A stretch of 64,000 nt of DNA from Lysobacteraceae bacterium (lineage in GTDB: Bacteria; Pseudomonadota; Gammaproteobacteria; Xanthomonadales; Xanthomonadaceae), in the NCBI GenBank assembly GCA_004297225.1, contig SCUI01000007.1, positions 23,901-87,900 on the forward strand. Direction: 5' to 3'. Position numbers and translations under genes: made by a program. Positions 45,423-55,320 of the stretch are shown here, in pieces. Position 1 is the stretch's first letter. Every line of letters begins with the position of its first letter. The notes beneath the pieces are model-generated. The model did no database searches, was not told the DNA's origin, and worked only from the letters and a program-made list of their open reading frames with translations.

Positions 45423-45907
45423 TCGCGCGCTGGCTGCCCTACCCGCTGTTGTCGGCGACGCTCGCGGCGGTGTGGATGGTGCTGAACCAGTCGCTCGCGC
45501 CGGGCACGATCCTGCTGGGGATGCTGCTGGGCATCGTCATGGGCCGCGCCTACGGCGTGCTCGAACCGCCGAAGGCGCGGGTGCGCAAGCCGGCTGCCGC
45601 AATGCGCCTGTTCGCCCGCGTGATGCTGGACATCGCCCGCTCCAACCTGGCGGTCGCACGGCTGATCCTGTCGGGTCGGCGCGACGCCAAGTCCGGGTTC
45701 GTGGCAATCCCGCTGACGCTCGCCGACCGCCACGGCCTTGCGGTGCTGGCCTGCATCATCACCTCCACGCCGGGCACGGTCTGGGTCAGCTACGACGCAC
45801 GCGCGAGCGTGCTGCTGATCCATGTCCTGGACCTGGTGAACGAGGATGCCTGGATCGCCACGATCCGGCGCCGCTACGAGGGCCCGCTGATGGAAATCTT
45901 CGAATGA
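45419..45907 (+). CDS. mrpE: Na+/H+ antiporter subunit E
   Basis: A 162-residue membrane subunit with two or three N-terminal helices and the C-terminal MrpE domain (LACIITSTPGTVWVSYD, LLIHVLDLVNEDAW). GTG start overlaps the mrpD stop (GTGA). Confidence 0.92.
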   Translation: MIARWLPYPLLSATLAAVWMVLNQSLAPGTILLGMLLGIVMGRAYGVLEPPKARVRKPAAAMRLFARVMLDIARSNLAVARLILSGRRDAKSGFVAIPLTLADRHGLAVLACIITSTPGTVWVSYDARASVLLIHVLDLVNEDAWIATIRRRYEGPLMEIFE

Positions 45908-46185
45908 GCCATGCCTTCCTGGCCTACGCCATCGCCGCGGCGCAGCTCCTGCTGCTGCTGGCGATGGGCTTCGCGTTCGTGCGCATGGCGCGCGGGCCGC
46001 GCGCGCAGGACCGTGCGCTGGCGCTGGACACGTTCTACGTCGACGCGATGATCCTGCTGCTCACGATCGGCATCCGCACCGGCAGCCCGCTGTATTTCGA
46101 AGCCGCGCTGATCATTGCCCTGCTCGGCTTCGCCAGTACCATGGCGCTGTCCAAGTTCCTGATGCGCGGGGAGGTGATCGAATGA
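45904..46185 (+). CDS. mrpF: Na+/H+ antiporter subunit F
   Basis: A 93-residue protein with three helices and the family motif VRMARGPRAQDRALALDTFY. ATG overlaps the mrpE stop (ATGA). Confidence 0.92.
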   Translation: MSHAFLAYAIAAAQLLLLLAMGFAFVRMARGPRAQDRALALDTFYVDAMILLLTIGIRTGSPLYFEAALIIALLGFASTMALSKFLMRGEVIE

Positions 46186-46553
46186 ACCACCTGGAGGCGC
46201 TGCCGCCCTGGGCGGCGGTCACGGTCGCGGTGCTGGCGCTGGCGGGCGCGCTGCTGGCGTTCATCGGCTCGCTGGGACTGTTGCGCCTGCGCAACTTCTA
46301 CCAGCGCGTGCACGCGCCCACTTTGGGCACGACGATGGGCACCTTCCTGATGGTCGCCGCATCGGTCACCTGCTTCTCGGTACTCCACGGGCGGCCGGTG
46401 CTGCACGAGGTCCTGATCGGCGCGTTCCTGACGGTGACCACGCCGATCACGCTGATGCTGCTGGTGCGCGCGGCCCTGTACCGCGACCGCGAGGAAGGCT
46501 CGGACATCGTGCCGCGGTCGCCGCGACCGGATGAGCCGGCTCAGCCCAGGTAG
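46182..46553 (+). CDS. mrpG: Na+/H+ antiporter subunit G
   Basis: A 123-residue subunit with three helices; FIGSLGLLRLRNFYQRVHAP is the family signature. ATG overlaps the mrpF stop (ATGA). The hydrophilic C-terminus overlaps the convergent ridA gene by 13 bases. It completes a set A/B, C, D, E, F, G sufficient for a functional antiporter. Confidence 0.92.
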   Translation: MNHLEALPPWAAVTVAVLALAGALLAFIGSLGLLRLRNFYQRVHAPTLGTTMGTFLMVAASVTCFSVLHGRPVLHEVLIGAFLTVTTPITLMLLVRAALYRDREEGSDIVPRSPRPDEPAQPR

Positions 46554-46924
46554 AGCACCGCGTCGACCTCGAAGGCCGCGCCCTTCGGCAAGGCCGACAC
46601 CTCGATGGTCGAGCGCGCGGGATAGGGGGCATGGAAGTACTCGGCCATCACCGCATTGACCGTGGCGAACTGGCCGAGGTTGGTCAGGTACAGGCCGATG
46701 CGGACGACGTCGTCGAACGAGCCTCCGGCCGCCTCGCAGACCGCACGCAGGTTGTCGAACGCGCGCCGCGCCTGCACCGCGATGTCGCCCTCGACCAGCG
46801 CGCCGGTCGCCGGGTCGATCGGAGTCTGGCCGGAAAGGAAGACGGTATCGCCAGCGCGCACCGCCTGCGAGTACGGGCCGATGGCGGCGGGTGCGCGGTC
46901 GCTGTGGATGGGTTGGCGCGGCAT
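46541..46924 (-). CDS. ridA: RidA-family enamine/imine deaminase
   Basis: A 127-residue trimeric enzyme that hydrolyses reactive enamine/imine intermediates from PLP enzymes. It has the signature AIGPYSQAVRAGDTVFLSGQ and the catalytic arginine R104 in PYPARSTIEVSALPKGA. It follows spoT by 42 bases on the same strand, a frequent arrangement, so co-transcription with rpoZ-spoT is likely. Confidence 0.94.
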   Translation of the reverse strand: MPRQPIHSDRAPAAIGPYSQAVRAGDTVFLSGQTPIDPATGALVEGDIAVQARRAFDNLRAVCEAAGGSFDDVVRIGLYLTNLGQFATVNAVMAEYFHAPYPARSTIEVSALPKGAAFEVDAVLYLG

Positions 46925-46966
46925 GTCGGTTCCCGGGTGTTGGTTCCCGGCATCCTAAGCCATCCG

Positions 46967-49165
46967 CTACAGGCGCTGCACGCCGTGCACCACCGCCAGC
47001 CGGCGCACGCGGCGGATGACTTCGGCGATGTGCTTGCGATCGCGTACCTCGATGGCGAACCGGATCGAAGCGATGTTGCTGTCGCGTTCCACGTACTCCA
47101 CGCCGTCGATGTTGGAGTCGGCCTGCGCGATCGCCGCCGCCACCTGCGCCAGCACGCCCGGGCGGTTCTCGACCTCGACCATCAGCGCGCTGTGGAAATC
47201 GCCGGACACCTGGCGATCCCAGTCGATGGCGACCCAGCGCTCGGGCGACTTGCGGTAGTCGGCCACGTTCGGACAGTCCAGGCGGTGCACCACCAGGCCC
47301 TTGCCGGTGGTGTGGTAGCCCATGATCTCGTCGCCGGGAATGGGCAGGCAGCAGTTGGCGAAGGTGACCACGCCACGCTCGTGGCCGGTGATCAGGATCC
47401 GATCGCCGCGTTGGCGGCCGGCGAAGGGATCCTCGGGTGCCGGCCTGCGCGGCGCCTCGATGCTCTCGGGCACCGCGGCCGCCTTCATCGCCAGCACCCG
47501 CGCCACCTGCGAGGGCATCCGGTTGCCCAGGGCGATGTCGGCCAGCAACGCCTCCAGGCGCGGGTAGCGGTTCTCGGCCAGGTACGCGTCCAGGCGCGCC
47601 GGCGGCAAGCGGTCGAGCGAGGTCTCCAGGCGCTCCAGCGAACGGTCCAGCATCCGGTGGCCCAACTGCACCGCGTCCTCGTGCTCGAGCTGCTTGAGCT
47701 GGTGGCGGATCGCGGTACGGGCCTTGCCGGTGGCGACGAACTCCAGCCACTGCGGCTGCGGCGCCGCCGACTTCGCGGTGATCACCTCCACCTTCTGCCC
47801 GCTCGCCAGCTTGGTGCGCAGCGGCACCAGCTGCTTGTCCACGCGCGCGGCGACGGCGTGGTTGCCGACGTCGGTGTGGACCGAATAGGCGAAGTCCAGC
47901 GCCGTCGAGTTCCGCGGCAGCGACAGGATGTCGCCCTTGGGCGTGAACAGGTAGACCTCGTCGGGGAACAGGTCGACCTTGACGTTCTCGAGGAATTCGA
48001 GCGACGAGCCGGTGCCGCGCTGGCTTTCCAGCAGGCCCGCGATCCAGGTGTGCGCGCGGACGTGGGCGACGTTGCCGCTGCCGCCGTGCTTGTACATCCA
48101 GTGCGCGGCGATGCCGCGCTCGGCCACCAGGTCCATCTCCCCGGTGCGGATCTGCACTTCGATCGGCGAGCCGTAGGGCCCGAACAGCACCGTGTGCAGC
48201 GACTGGTAGCCATTGGCCTTGGGGATGGCGATGAAATCGCGGAAGCGCCCGTCCAGCGGCTTGAACACCGAATGCACCACGCCGAGCGCGTGGTAGCAGT
48301 CCGGCACCGAGGACACGACGATGCGATAGCCGAATACGTCCATCACCTGGTCGAACGACTTGCCCTCGGCGCGCATCTTCGAATAGATGCTCCACGGCGA
48401 TTTCACCCGGCCGACCAGCCGGTACTGCAGGCCCTCGTTGGTCAGTCGTTGCGCCAGTTGCGCCTCGATCCGCGCCAAGGCCTCGCGCCGCACCAGGGGC
48501 TGGGTACGGATGCGCTTCTCCAGCACCGCGTGGCGCCAGGGATGCATCGCCCGGAATCCGAGGTCCTGGAGTTCGGCCTTGACCAGGTTCATGCCCAGCC
48601 GCTGCGCGATCGGCGCGTAGATTTCCAGCGTCTCGCGCGCGATCCGCATCCGCGCGTCCGGCGTCTGCGCGCCGAGCGTGCGCATGTTGTGCAGCCGGTC
48701 GGCCAGCTTGATCATGATCACGCGCAGGTCGCGCGCCATCGCCAGCATCATCTTGCGGAAGCTTTCCGCGACCGCTTCCTGGCGGTCGGCGAAGCGCAGC
48801 TTGTCCAGCTTGGTGACCCCGTCCACCAGCTCGGCCACGGTCTCGCCGAACTCGCCGGCGATGGCCTGCCGGGTCAGCGGCGTGTCCTCGATCGTGTCGT
48901 GCAGGATCGCCGCCACCAGCGTCTCGACGTCCACCCGTTGCTCGGCCAGCACCGCGGCCACCGCCACCGGATGGGTGATGTAGGGCTCGCCCGAACGCCG
49001 GGTCTGGCCCGCGTGCGCGGCCGCGCCGACCGCCCAGGCACGGCGCAACAGGGGCCGCTGCTCCTCCGGCAGGTAGGCCGCCGCCTGCTCCAGCGCCTGC
49101 ACATAGTCCGGAACCGCGCCGGGGGGTGCGGACGGGGAACTGGCGTGGGCGGGATCGGAGGGCAT
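46967..49165 (-). CDS. spoT: Bifunctional (p)ppGpp synthetase/hydrolase SpoT
   Basis: Makes and degrades the stringent-response alarmone. The 732-residue protein has an HD hydrolase domain with HDTIED (89-94) and H51, all intact. The synthetase domain includes FGYRIVVSSVPDCYHALG and EVQIRTGEMD, followed by TGS (VYLFTPKGDILSLPRNSTAL), a helical/conserved-Cys region (FANCCLPIPGDEI) and a C-terminal ACT domain. An intact hydrolase motif makes it SpoT-like, not RelA. ATG 49165 is preferred to an upstream ATG that falls inside the repeat element. Confidence 0.95.
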   Translation of the reverse strand: MPSDPAHASSPSAPPGAVPDYVQALEQAAAYLPEEQRPLLRRAWAVGAAAHAGQTRRSGEPYITHPVAVAAVLAEQRVDVETLVAAILHDTIEDTPLTRQAIAGEFGETVAELVDGVTKLDKLRFADRQEAVAESFRKMMLAMARDLRVIMIKLADRLHNMRTLGAQTPDARMRIARETLEIYAPIAQRLGMNLVKAELQDLGFRAMHPWRHAVLEKRIRTQPLVRREALARIEAQLAQRLTNEGLQYRLVGRVKSPWSIYSKMRAEGKSFDQVMDVFGYRIVVSSVPDCYHALGVVHSVFKPLDGRFRDFIAIPKANGYQSLHTVLFGPYGSPIEVQIRTGEMDLVAERGIAAHWMYKHGGSGNVAHVRAHTWIAGLLESQRGTGSSLEFLENVKVDLFPDEVYLFTPKGDILSLPRNSTALDFAYSVHTDVGNHAVAARVDKQLVPLRTKLASGQKVEVITAKSAAPQPQWLEFVATGKARTAIRHQLKQLEHEDAVQLGHRMLDRSLERLETSLDRLPPARLDAYLAENRYPRLEALLADIALGNRMPSQVARVLAMKAAAVPESIEAPRRPAPEDPFAGRQRGDRILITGHERGVVTFANCCLPIPGDEIMGYHTTGKGLVVHRLDCPNVADYRKSPERWVAIDWDRQVSGDFHSALMVEVENRPGVLAQVAAAIAQADSNIDGVEYVERDSNIASIRFAIEVRDRKHIAEVIRRVRRLAVVHGVQRL

Positions 49166-49179
49166 GGGGTTGAGAGTAG

Positions 49180-49309
49180 AGCGGGAACAGGGAACAGGGA
49201 ATGGGGGACTGGCGGCATCCAAGGGCCCACAAACAGCAACGGCCCCGTTTCCGGAGCCGTCCTCGTCGCCGGAACCGGGAACCGCGATTCCCTGTTCCCT
49301 GTTCCCGCT
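49180..49309. repeat. REP-like inverted repeat between rpoZ and spoT
   Basis: A perfect 23-base inverted repeat: left arm 49180-49202 (starting AGCGGGAACAGGGAACAGGG), right arm 49287-49309, with 84 bases between. Each arm contains tandem GGGAACA units; partial GGGAACCGGGAA-type copies lie next to the right arm. A small internal hairpin (ACGGC...GCCGT) is present. Short GGGAA-rich palindromes like this are common intergenic elements in Xanthomonads (family knowledge). It is transcribed within the rpoZ-spoT unit. Confidence 0.75.
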
Positions 49310-49319
49310 GTCGCTTCCC

Positions 49320-49619
49320 TCAGTCGTCGCCCTTGGACAGGTCGTCGTCCGCGACCACTTCGGCGGCGGCCCACTCCAGCGCCTCGCGCTCCTTGCGCTC
49401 GCGTTCGGCCTTGTCGACGGCGTCGATGTAGGGCTGATCGATGCGGCGGGCGGCGATTTCGCGCAGCGCCAGCACGGTCGGCTTGTCGTTGGCCTCGCTG
49501 TTGTCCAGCTGCGGCTCGACGCCGTTGGCCAGCTGGCGCGCGCGCTTGGCGGCCATCATCACGAGTTCGAAGCGGTTGTCGACCACTTCCAGGCAATCTT
49601 CGACGGTAATGCGGGCCAT
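49320..49619 (-). CDS. rpoZ: RNA polymerase omega subunit
   Basis: A 99-residue subunit that stabilises beta-prime and contributes to the ppGpp site. It begins [20 protein letters not shown], with the conserved AAKRARQL and [12 protein letters not shown]. It lies between gmk and spoT, the classic gammaproteobacterial order. A TAATAT on the minus strand (49674-49669) may be part of its promoter. Confidence 0.96.
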   Translation of the reverse strand: MARITVEDCLEVVDNRFELVMMAAKRARQLANGVEPQLDNSEANDKPTVLALREIAARRIDQPYIDAVDKAERERKEREALEWAAAEVVADDDLSKGDD

Positions 49620-49721
49620 GTGGCTCCCGGCGGCGCTGGGCCGTCCGTGTGGGTTCTGGGGACCGGAAATATTACCTGCCAGGTCCCGCCTGGCGCAAGC
49701 ACTTCCCGTGGAATCAGCGAC

Positions 49722-50354
49722 TTAGGCGCCTCCGTCCGGCTCCAACAGGGTCCGGAGCAGGGCCGCGTGCCGCTGCACCTGCTGCCCCAGCCGCAAGCGG
49801 CTGGCGGTGAAGATGGCGCACATCTCGGCCACGGCGGACTCGAACACCTCGTTGACGATGACGTAGTCGAACTCGGCGTAGTGGGACATCTCGTCGTGCG
49901 CGGCCGCCAGCCGGCGGGCGATGACCTCCTCGCTGTCCTGGCCGCGGGCCCGCATCCGCTGCCGCAGCGCCTCGCGCGACGGCGGCAGGATGAAGATGCT
50001 CACCGCGTCGGCCACCTGGGCACGGACCTGGGCCGCGCCCTGCCAGTCGATTTCCAGCAGCACGTCCCTGCCGGCCGCCAGTTGCGGCTCCACCGACTGG
50101 CGCGCGGTGCCCTTCCAGTCGCCGTGCACGCGCGCATGCTCGAAGAAGTCCCCGGCCGCGACCATGCGCTCGAATTCCTGCGCGCTGACGAAGTGGTAGT
50201 GCTCGTGGTGGCGTTCGCCCGGGCGCGGGGCGCGCGAGGTGAAGGAAATCGACAGGCTGATGTTGGGGTCGCGCGCCAGGCACGCATTGACGATGCTCGA
50301 CTTGCCGGCACCCGACGGCGCCGCGACGATGAAGAGGGTGCCGCGCATGTTCAT
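49722..50354 (-). CDS. gmk: Guanylate kinase
   Basis: Phosphorylates GMP to GDP. The 210-residue protein has P-loop APSGAGKSSIV, the GMP-binding SFTSRAPRPGE...HYHFVS and the lid with ILPPSREALRQRMRARGQDS. ATG 50354 overlaps the yicC stop (ATGA); ATG 50348 two codons later is possible. Confidence 0.96.
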   Translation of the reverse strand: MNMRGTLFIVAAPSGAGKSSIVNACLARDPNISLSISFTSRAPRPGERHHEHYHFVSAQEFERMVAAGDFFEHARVHGDWKGTARQSVEPQLAAGRDVLLEIDWQGAAQVRAQVADAVSIFILPPSREALRQRMRARGQDSEEVIARRLAAAHDEMSHYAEFDYVIVNEVFESAVAEMCAIFTASRLRLGQQVQRHAALLRTLLEPDGGA

Positions 50355-51214
50355 TCGATGTTCTGCACCTGTTCGCGGACCTGGTCGATCAGCACCTTGA
50401 GCTCGACCGCCGCGGCCGAGGTGCGCGCGTCCACCGACTTCGAACCCAGGGTGTTGGCCTCGCGGTTGAATTCCTGCAGCAGGAAGTCGAGCCGGCGGCC
50501 CGCCGGTGCGTCCTGGCGCAGCACGCGGCGCAATTCGGCGACATGGCTGTCCAGCCGGTCGAGTTCCTCGTCGACGTCGAGCTTCTGCAGCGCCAGCACC
50601 AGCTCCTGCTCCAGTCGCCCGGGTTCCACCGGTTGCGGCAGGTCGGCCAGCCGCGCCTCCAGCTTCTGCCGCTGGCCGGCGCGGATCGCCGGCACCAGGC
50701 CGCGGACTTCGCCCGCGATCCGCTCGATCGCGTCCACCCGTTCCAGGATCACCGTCGCGAGCTTGCCACCCTCGCGTTCGCGCGCGCGCAGGAAGCCGTC
50801 GAGCACTTCGTCGAGCAACGACAACGCCTGCGCCTGCAGGCGCTCGGCGTCCACGCCGCGCCCGGCCAGCAGGCCCGGGTATTGCAGCAATTCGGTGAGC
50901 TCCACCTTGAGCATCGGAAAGCGCCCATGCAGCTCCTGCGCCAGCCGTGCCAGCTGCCCGGTCATCGCCGGGTCGAGCTGCAGCGCGTCCCCGCCCTCGG
51001 GCGCGCGCAGCCGCATGCCCAGGTCGAGCTTGCCGCGCCCCACGCGCTCGGCGACCCGCTCGCGCAAGGCCGTTTCCAGCGTGCGCAGTTCCTCCGGCAG
51101 GCGCAGCCCGAGCTCGAGGAAGCGGTGGTTGACCGCGCGCAACTCGCACGACAGGGCGCCGTCCGGGCCATTGCGCTCGGCCGAGGCAAAGGAAGTCATG
51201 CTGCGGATCGGCAT
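50351..51214 (-). CDS. YicC/YloC family endoribonuclease
   Basis: A 287-residue protein with the family N-terminus IRSMTSFASAE and LRAVNHRFLELGLRLPEEL. The C-terminal motif RLDFLLQEFNREANTLGSKS and the last helix complete the family pattern. Members have been described as RNases involved in RNA decay. Encoded directly upstream of gmk as in E. coli-type neighbourhoods, and divergent from rph. Confidence 0.92.
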   Translation of the reverse strand: MPIRSMTSFASAERNGPDGALSCELRAVNHRFLELGLRLPEELRTLETALRERVAERVGRGKLDLGMRLRAPEGGDALQLDPAMTGQLARLAQELHGRFPMLKVELTELLQYPGLLAGRGVDAERLQAQALSLLDEVLDGFLRAREREGGKLATVILERVDAIERIAGEVRGLVPAIRAGQRQKLEARLADLPQPVEPGRLEQELVLALQKLDVDEELDRLDSHVAELRRVLRQDAPAGRRLDFLLQEFNREANTLGSKSVDARTSAAAVELKVLIDQVREQVQNIE

Positions 51215-51313
51215 CGGCGCTCCCGGGCCAGGCTTGGCTGCAAAGCCTAGCGCACACGGCCCGCCACTGCGCCGCGGGCTACACTGTGCGGCCACGCGAC
51301 CGGCACCCCCACC

Positions 51314-52057
<744 letters not shown>

Positions 52058-52060
52058 GCC

Positions 52061-52654
52061 GTGGACCTGGTGCTGGCCAGCGGCAATGCCGGCAAGCTGG
52101 CCGAACTGCGCGAACTGCTGGGCGGCGACGGCCGCTTCAACCTCCGGCCGCAATCCGGCTTCGGCGTTGGCGACGCCCAGGAAACCGGGCTGACCTTCAT
52201 CGAGAACGCGCTGCTCAAGGCGCGCCATGCGGCGCGCGCGACCGGGTTGCCGGCACTGGGCGACGATTCGGGCCTGTGCGTGGACGCGCTGGGCGGCGCG
52301 CCCGGCCTGTACTCGGCGCGCTACGGCGGCGTGCACGGCGATGCCGATCGCAACATCGCCCGATTGCTGCGTGAACTGGAGGGCGTGCCCGCCGCGTCGC
52401 GTGGCGCGCGCTTCGTGTGCGTGCTGGCGCTGCTGCGCAGCGCCGACGATCCGCAGCCGATCGTGGTCGAGGGCCAATGGGAAGGCACCATCCTGGAAGC
52501 GCCGCGCGGCGCCGGCGGCTTCGGCTACGACCCGGTGTTCCTGGATCCCGCCCGCAACTTGTCCGCGGCGGAAATCGAGCCGGCGACCAAGAACGCCATC
52601 AGCCATCGCGGCCACGCACTGGCCGCATTGGTGCAGCGCTTGGGCGAACTGTAG
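52061..52654 (+). CDS. rdgB: Non-canonical purine NTP pyrophosphatase (RdgB/HAM1)
   Basis: Hydrolyses dITP, XTP and ITP to keep the nucleotide pool clean. The 197-residue protein has the signature LASGNAGKLAELRELL, ETGLTFIENALLKARHAA, DDSGLCVDALGGAPGLYSAR and SHRGHAL. Start is GTG, three bases after the rph stop. Confidence 0.95.
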   Translation: MDLVLASGNAGKLAELRELLGGDGRFNLRPQSGFGVGDAQETGLTFIENALLKARHAARATGLPALGDDSGLCVDALGGAPGLYSARYGGVHGDADRNIARLLRELEGVPAASRGARFVCVLALLRSADDPQPIVVEGQWEGTILEAPRGAGGFGYDPVFLDPARNLSAAEIEPATKNAISHRGHALAALVQRLGEL

Positions 52655-52660
52655 GCACGC

Positions 52661-53812
52661 ATGGACCTGCAGGTGCCGCCGCTGTCGCTGTACGTGCACC
52701 TGCCATGGTGCGTGCGCAAGTGCCCGTACTGCGATTTCAACTCGCACGAGGGGCGCGGCGCGCTGCCGTTCGACGCGTACGTGGACGCGCTGCTGGCCGA
52801 CCTCGACCACGACCTGCCGCTGGCCTGGGGCCGCACCGTGCGAACGGTGTTCTTCGGCGGCGGCACGCCATCGCTGTTCCCGCCCGACGCGATCGACCGT
52901 TTCCTGCAGCAGGCCAGCAGCCGGCTGCGCTTCGCGCCGGAGTGCGAAGTCACGCTCGAGACCAATCCCGGAACCGCCGAGCACGGGCGCTTCGAAGGCT
53001 ACCGCGACGCCGGCGTGAACCGCCTCAGCTTCGGCGTGCAGAGCTTCGACGACGGCTGCCTGCAGCGCCTGGGCCGGATCCACGACAGCCGCGAGGCGGT
53101 CGCCGCGGTGCGTCTGGCGCGCGAGGCCGGCTTCGACAACTTCAACCTCGACCTGATGTACGCGCTGCCCGGACAGACGCTGGCGATGGCCGAGGACGAC
53201 ATCGCCCGCGCGATCGCGCTGGAGCCCGCGCACATCTCGCACTACCAGCTGACGCTGGAGCCGAACACGCTGTTCGCGGCGCGGCCGCCGGCGGGCATCC
53301 CCGGCCATGACGAGGCGTGGGACATGCAGGAGCGCTGCCAGGCATTGCTTGCCGAAGGCGGCTACGCCCAGTACGAAGTCAGCGCCTACGCGCGTCCCGG
53401 GCGGCAGTGCGCGCACAACCTCAACTACTGGCGGTTCGGCGACTACCTGGGCATCGGCGCCGGCGCGCACGGCAAGCTGACACTCGGCGCCGAGCAGGCG
53501 ATCCTGCGGCGCTGGAAGGTGAAGATGCCGGCGTCCTACCAGCTGAAGGCGGGCGGCGAAGGCGCCATCGGCGGCGAGGAACGGATCGAGCCGGAACGCA
53601 GGCCGTTCGACTACATGCTCAACGCCCTGCGCCTGAACGAGGGCTTCGAGCTGGCCGATTTCGAGGCCCGCACCGCCCTGCCCCGCGCGGCCATCGCCGG
53701 CGAGCTGGCGCAGGCGGTGGAACGCGGCTGGCTGCGGGTGGATGGCACGCGGGTGGTGCCGACCGAGCTGGGGCGGCGCTTCACCAACGACGTGATCGGC
53801 CTGTTCCTGTAG
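52661..53812 (+). CDS. hemW: Radical SAM heme chaperone HemW
   Basis: Iron-sulfur/SAM protein that binds heme and delivers it to client proteins. The 383-residue protein has the cluster motif WCVRKCPYC with C17, C21 and C24. FFGGGTPSLF, ETNPGTAEHGRFEGYRDAGV and GVQSFDDGCL follow. The C-terminal HemN-like domain is complete. Historically annotated as oxygen-independent coproporphyrinogen oxidase; the CxxxCxxC spacing without the extra HemN cysteine fits HemW. Confidence 0.93.
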   Translation: MDLQVPPLSLYVHLPWCVRKCPYCDFNSHEGRGALPFDAYVDALLADLDHDLPLAWGRTVRTVFFGGGTPSLFPPDAIDRFLQQASSRLRFAPECEVTLETNPGTAEHGRFEGYRDAGVNRLSFGVQSFDDGCLQRLGRIHDSREAVAAVRLAREAGFDNFNLDLMYALPGQTLAMAEDDIARAIALEPAHISHYQLTLEPNTLFAARPPAGIPGHDEAWDMQERCQALLAEGGYAQYEVSAYARPGRQCAHNLNYWRFGDYLGIGAGAHGKLTLGAEQAILRRWKVKMPASYQLKAGGEGAIGGEERIEPERRPFDYMLNALRLNEGFELADFEARTALPRAAIAGELAQAVERGWLRVDGTRVVPTELGRRFTNDVIGLFL

Positions 53813-53880
53813 CCCGCGCACGGTCGTGCCACGGCCGCGACGGTAGAATCGGGCGATCGCTTCCGGTGGAGTCCCCCACG

Positions 53881-55209
53881 ATGCACGCCGACTGGCAAAC
53901 GCTGTACCGCAACCACCTGCAGGTGTTGCAGGCCCGCGCCGACGCCGCGCTGGAGCGCGCGTCGCTCGACCACCTCGTGGTCCCCAGCGGCACTTTGCAC
54001 TACCAGGTATTCGACGACCGCGACTATCCGTACGCGGTGAACCCGCAGTTCAAGGCCTGGGTGCCGCTGACCCGCAACCCGGGCAGCTGGCTGGTGCACA
54101 CGCCCGGCTCGCGGCCGAAGCTGGTGTACCTGCAACCGCGCGACTACTGGCACGTGGTGCCGAAGGCGCCCGAAGGCCACTGGGTGCCGCACTTCGACAT
54201 CGTCGTCGTGCGCACGGCGGAGGAGGCGCTGCAGCACCTGCCCGGCGACCCCTCGCGCTGCGCGATCCTGGGCGAGCCGCAGTCCGCGCTCGGGGCCTGG
54301 GTGCCGAACAACCCGCAGGTGGTGGTCGACTACCTCGAGTACCACCGCGCGTTCAAGACGCCGTACGAGATCGCGATGATGCGCGAGGCGACGCGCCGCG
54401 GCGTGCGCGGCCACCGCGCCGCCGAGCGCGCATTCCGCGCCGGCGCCAGCGAGTTCGGGATCCACCTCGCCTACTGCCAGGCCGCGGGCCAGGACAGCGA
54501 CGAGTTGCCCTACGGCAACATCATCGCCCTCAACGAACACGGCGCGGTGCTGCATTACATGGACCGCGACCGGGTCCCGCCGAACCCGGTGCGCAGCTTC
54601 CTGATCGACGCCGGCGCCAGCCACGGCGGCTACGCCTGCGACATCACCCGCACGTATTCGGCCAACCCGGCCGACGAGTTCCAGGCGCTGGTGGATGCGA
54701 TGGATGCGGCCCAGCTCGGGATGTGCGCCAGCGTGCGCAATGGCGTCGACTATCGCCAGCTGCACCTGGACGCGCACCTGGCGATCGCAACCATCCTGCG
54801 CGAGTTCGGCCTGATCACGCTGTCGCCGGAAGCAGCGCTGGAGACCGGCGTCAGCAGCGCGTTCTTCCCGCACGGCATCGGCCACGGCATCGGCCTGCAG
54901 GTGCACGACGTCGCCGGCTTCGCCGCGTCCGACGCCGGCGGCACGATCGACAAGCCCGAGGGGCATCCCTACCTGCGGCTCACGCGCCGGCTGGAACCGG
55001 GGATGGTCGTGACGATCGAGCCGGGCCTGTACTTCATCGACATGCTGCTAGAGGAACTGCGCGCCGGGCCGCATGCCGCCTCGGTGGACTGGGCGCGCGT
55101 GGACGCGTTCCGCCCCTACGGCGGGATCCGCATCGAGGACGACGTGGCCTGCACCGACGGCGCCCCGGTGAACCTGACGCGCGACGAATTCGAAATTCGA
55201 CGGGACTGA
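53881..55209 (+). CDS. pepQ: Xaa-Pro dipeptidase (PepQ-like, M24B)
   Basis: Metallopeptidase cleaving dipeptides with C-terminal proline; this family can also hydrolyse organophosphates. The 442-residue protein has a creatinase-like N-domain and a pita-bread C-domain. Metal ligands are visible in LIDAGASHGGYACDITRTY (two Asp), HGIGHGIGLQVHD (His), MVVTIEPGLYF (Glu) and GGIRIEDDVACT (Glu). GGTGGAG lies ten bases before ATG, and TAGAAT at 53844-53849 is a plausible -10. Confidence 0.92.
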   Translation: MHADWQTLYRNHLQVLQARADAALERASLDHLVVPSGTLHYQVFDDRDYPYAVNPQFKAWVPLTRNPGSWLVHTPGSRPKLVYLQPRDYWHVVPKAPEGHWVPHFDIVVVRTAEEALQHLPGDPSRCAILGEPQSALGAWVPNNPQVVVDYLEYHRAFKTPYEIAMMREATRRGVRGHRAAERAFRAGASEFGIHLAYCQAAGQDSDELPYGNIIALNEHGAVLHYMDRDRVPPNPVRSFLIDAGASHGGYACDITRTYSANPADEFQALVDAMDAAQLGMCASVRNGVDYRQLHLDAHLAIATILREFGLITLSPEAALETGVSSAFFPHGIGHGIGLQVHDVAGFAASDAGGTIDKPEGHPYLRLTRRLEPGMVVTIEPGLYFIDMLLEELRAGPHAASVDWARVDAFRPYGGIRIEDDVACTDGAPVNLTRDEFEIRRD

Positions 55210-55254
55210 ATTATTCGCCCTGATCGCTCGCTCTTGAACATCAATGATCAGTAC

Positions 55255-55291
55255 CAAAAAAGGAGCGCGCAGGAAATGTCTGCGTGCGCCC
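55255..55291 (-). terminator. Intrinsic terminator of the orphan gene
   Basis: On the minus strand a hairpin (GGGCGCACGCAG, loop ACATTTC, CTGCGCGCTCC, with a two-base bulge and one G-U pair) is followed by six Ts at 55261-55256. It lies about 30 bases past the stop of the hypothetical gene. Confidence 0.7.
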
Positions 55292-55320
55292 AAAAACAGA
55301 ACCGCGGCAAAGAAGAAGTG

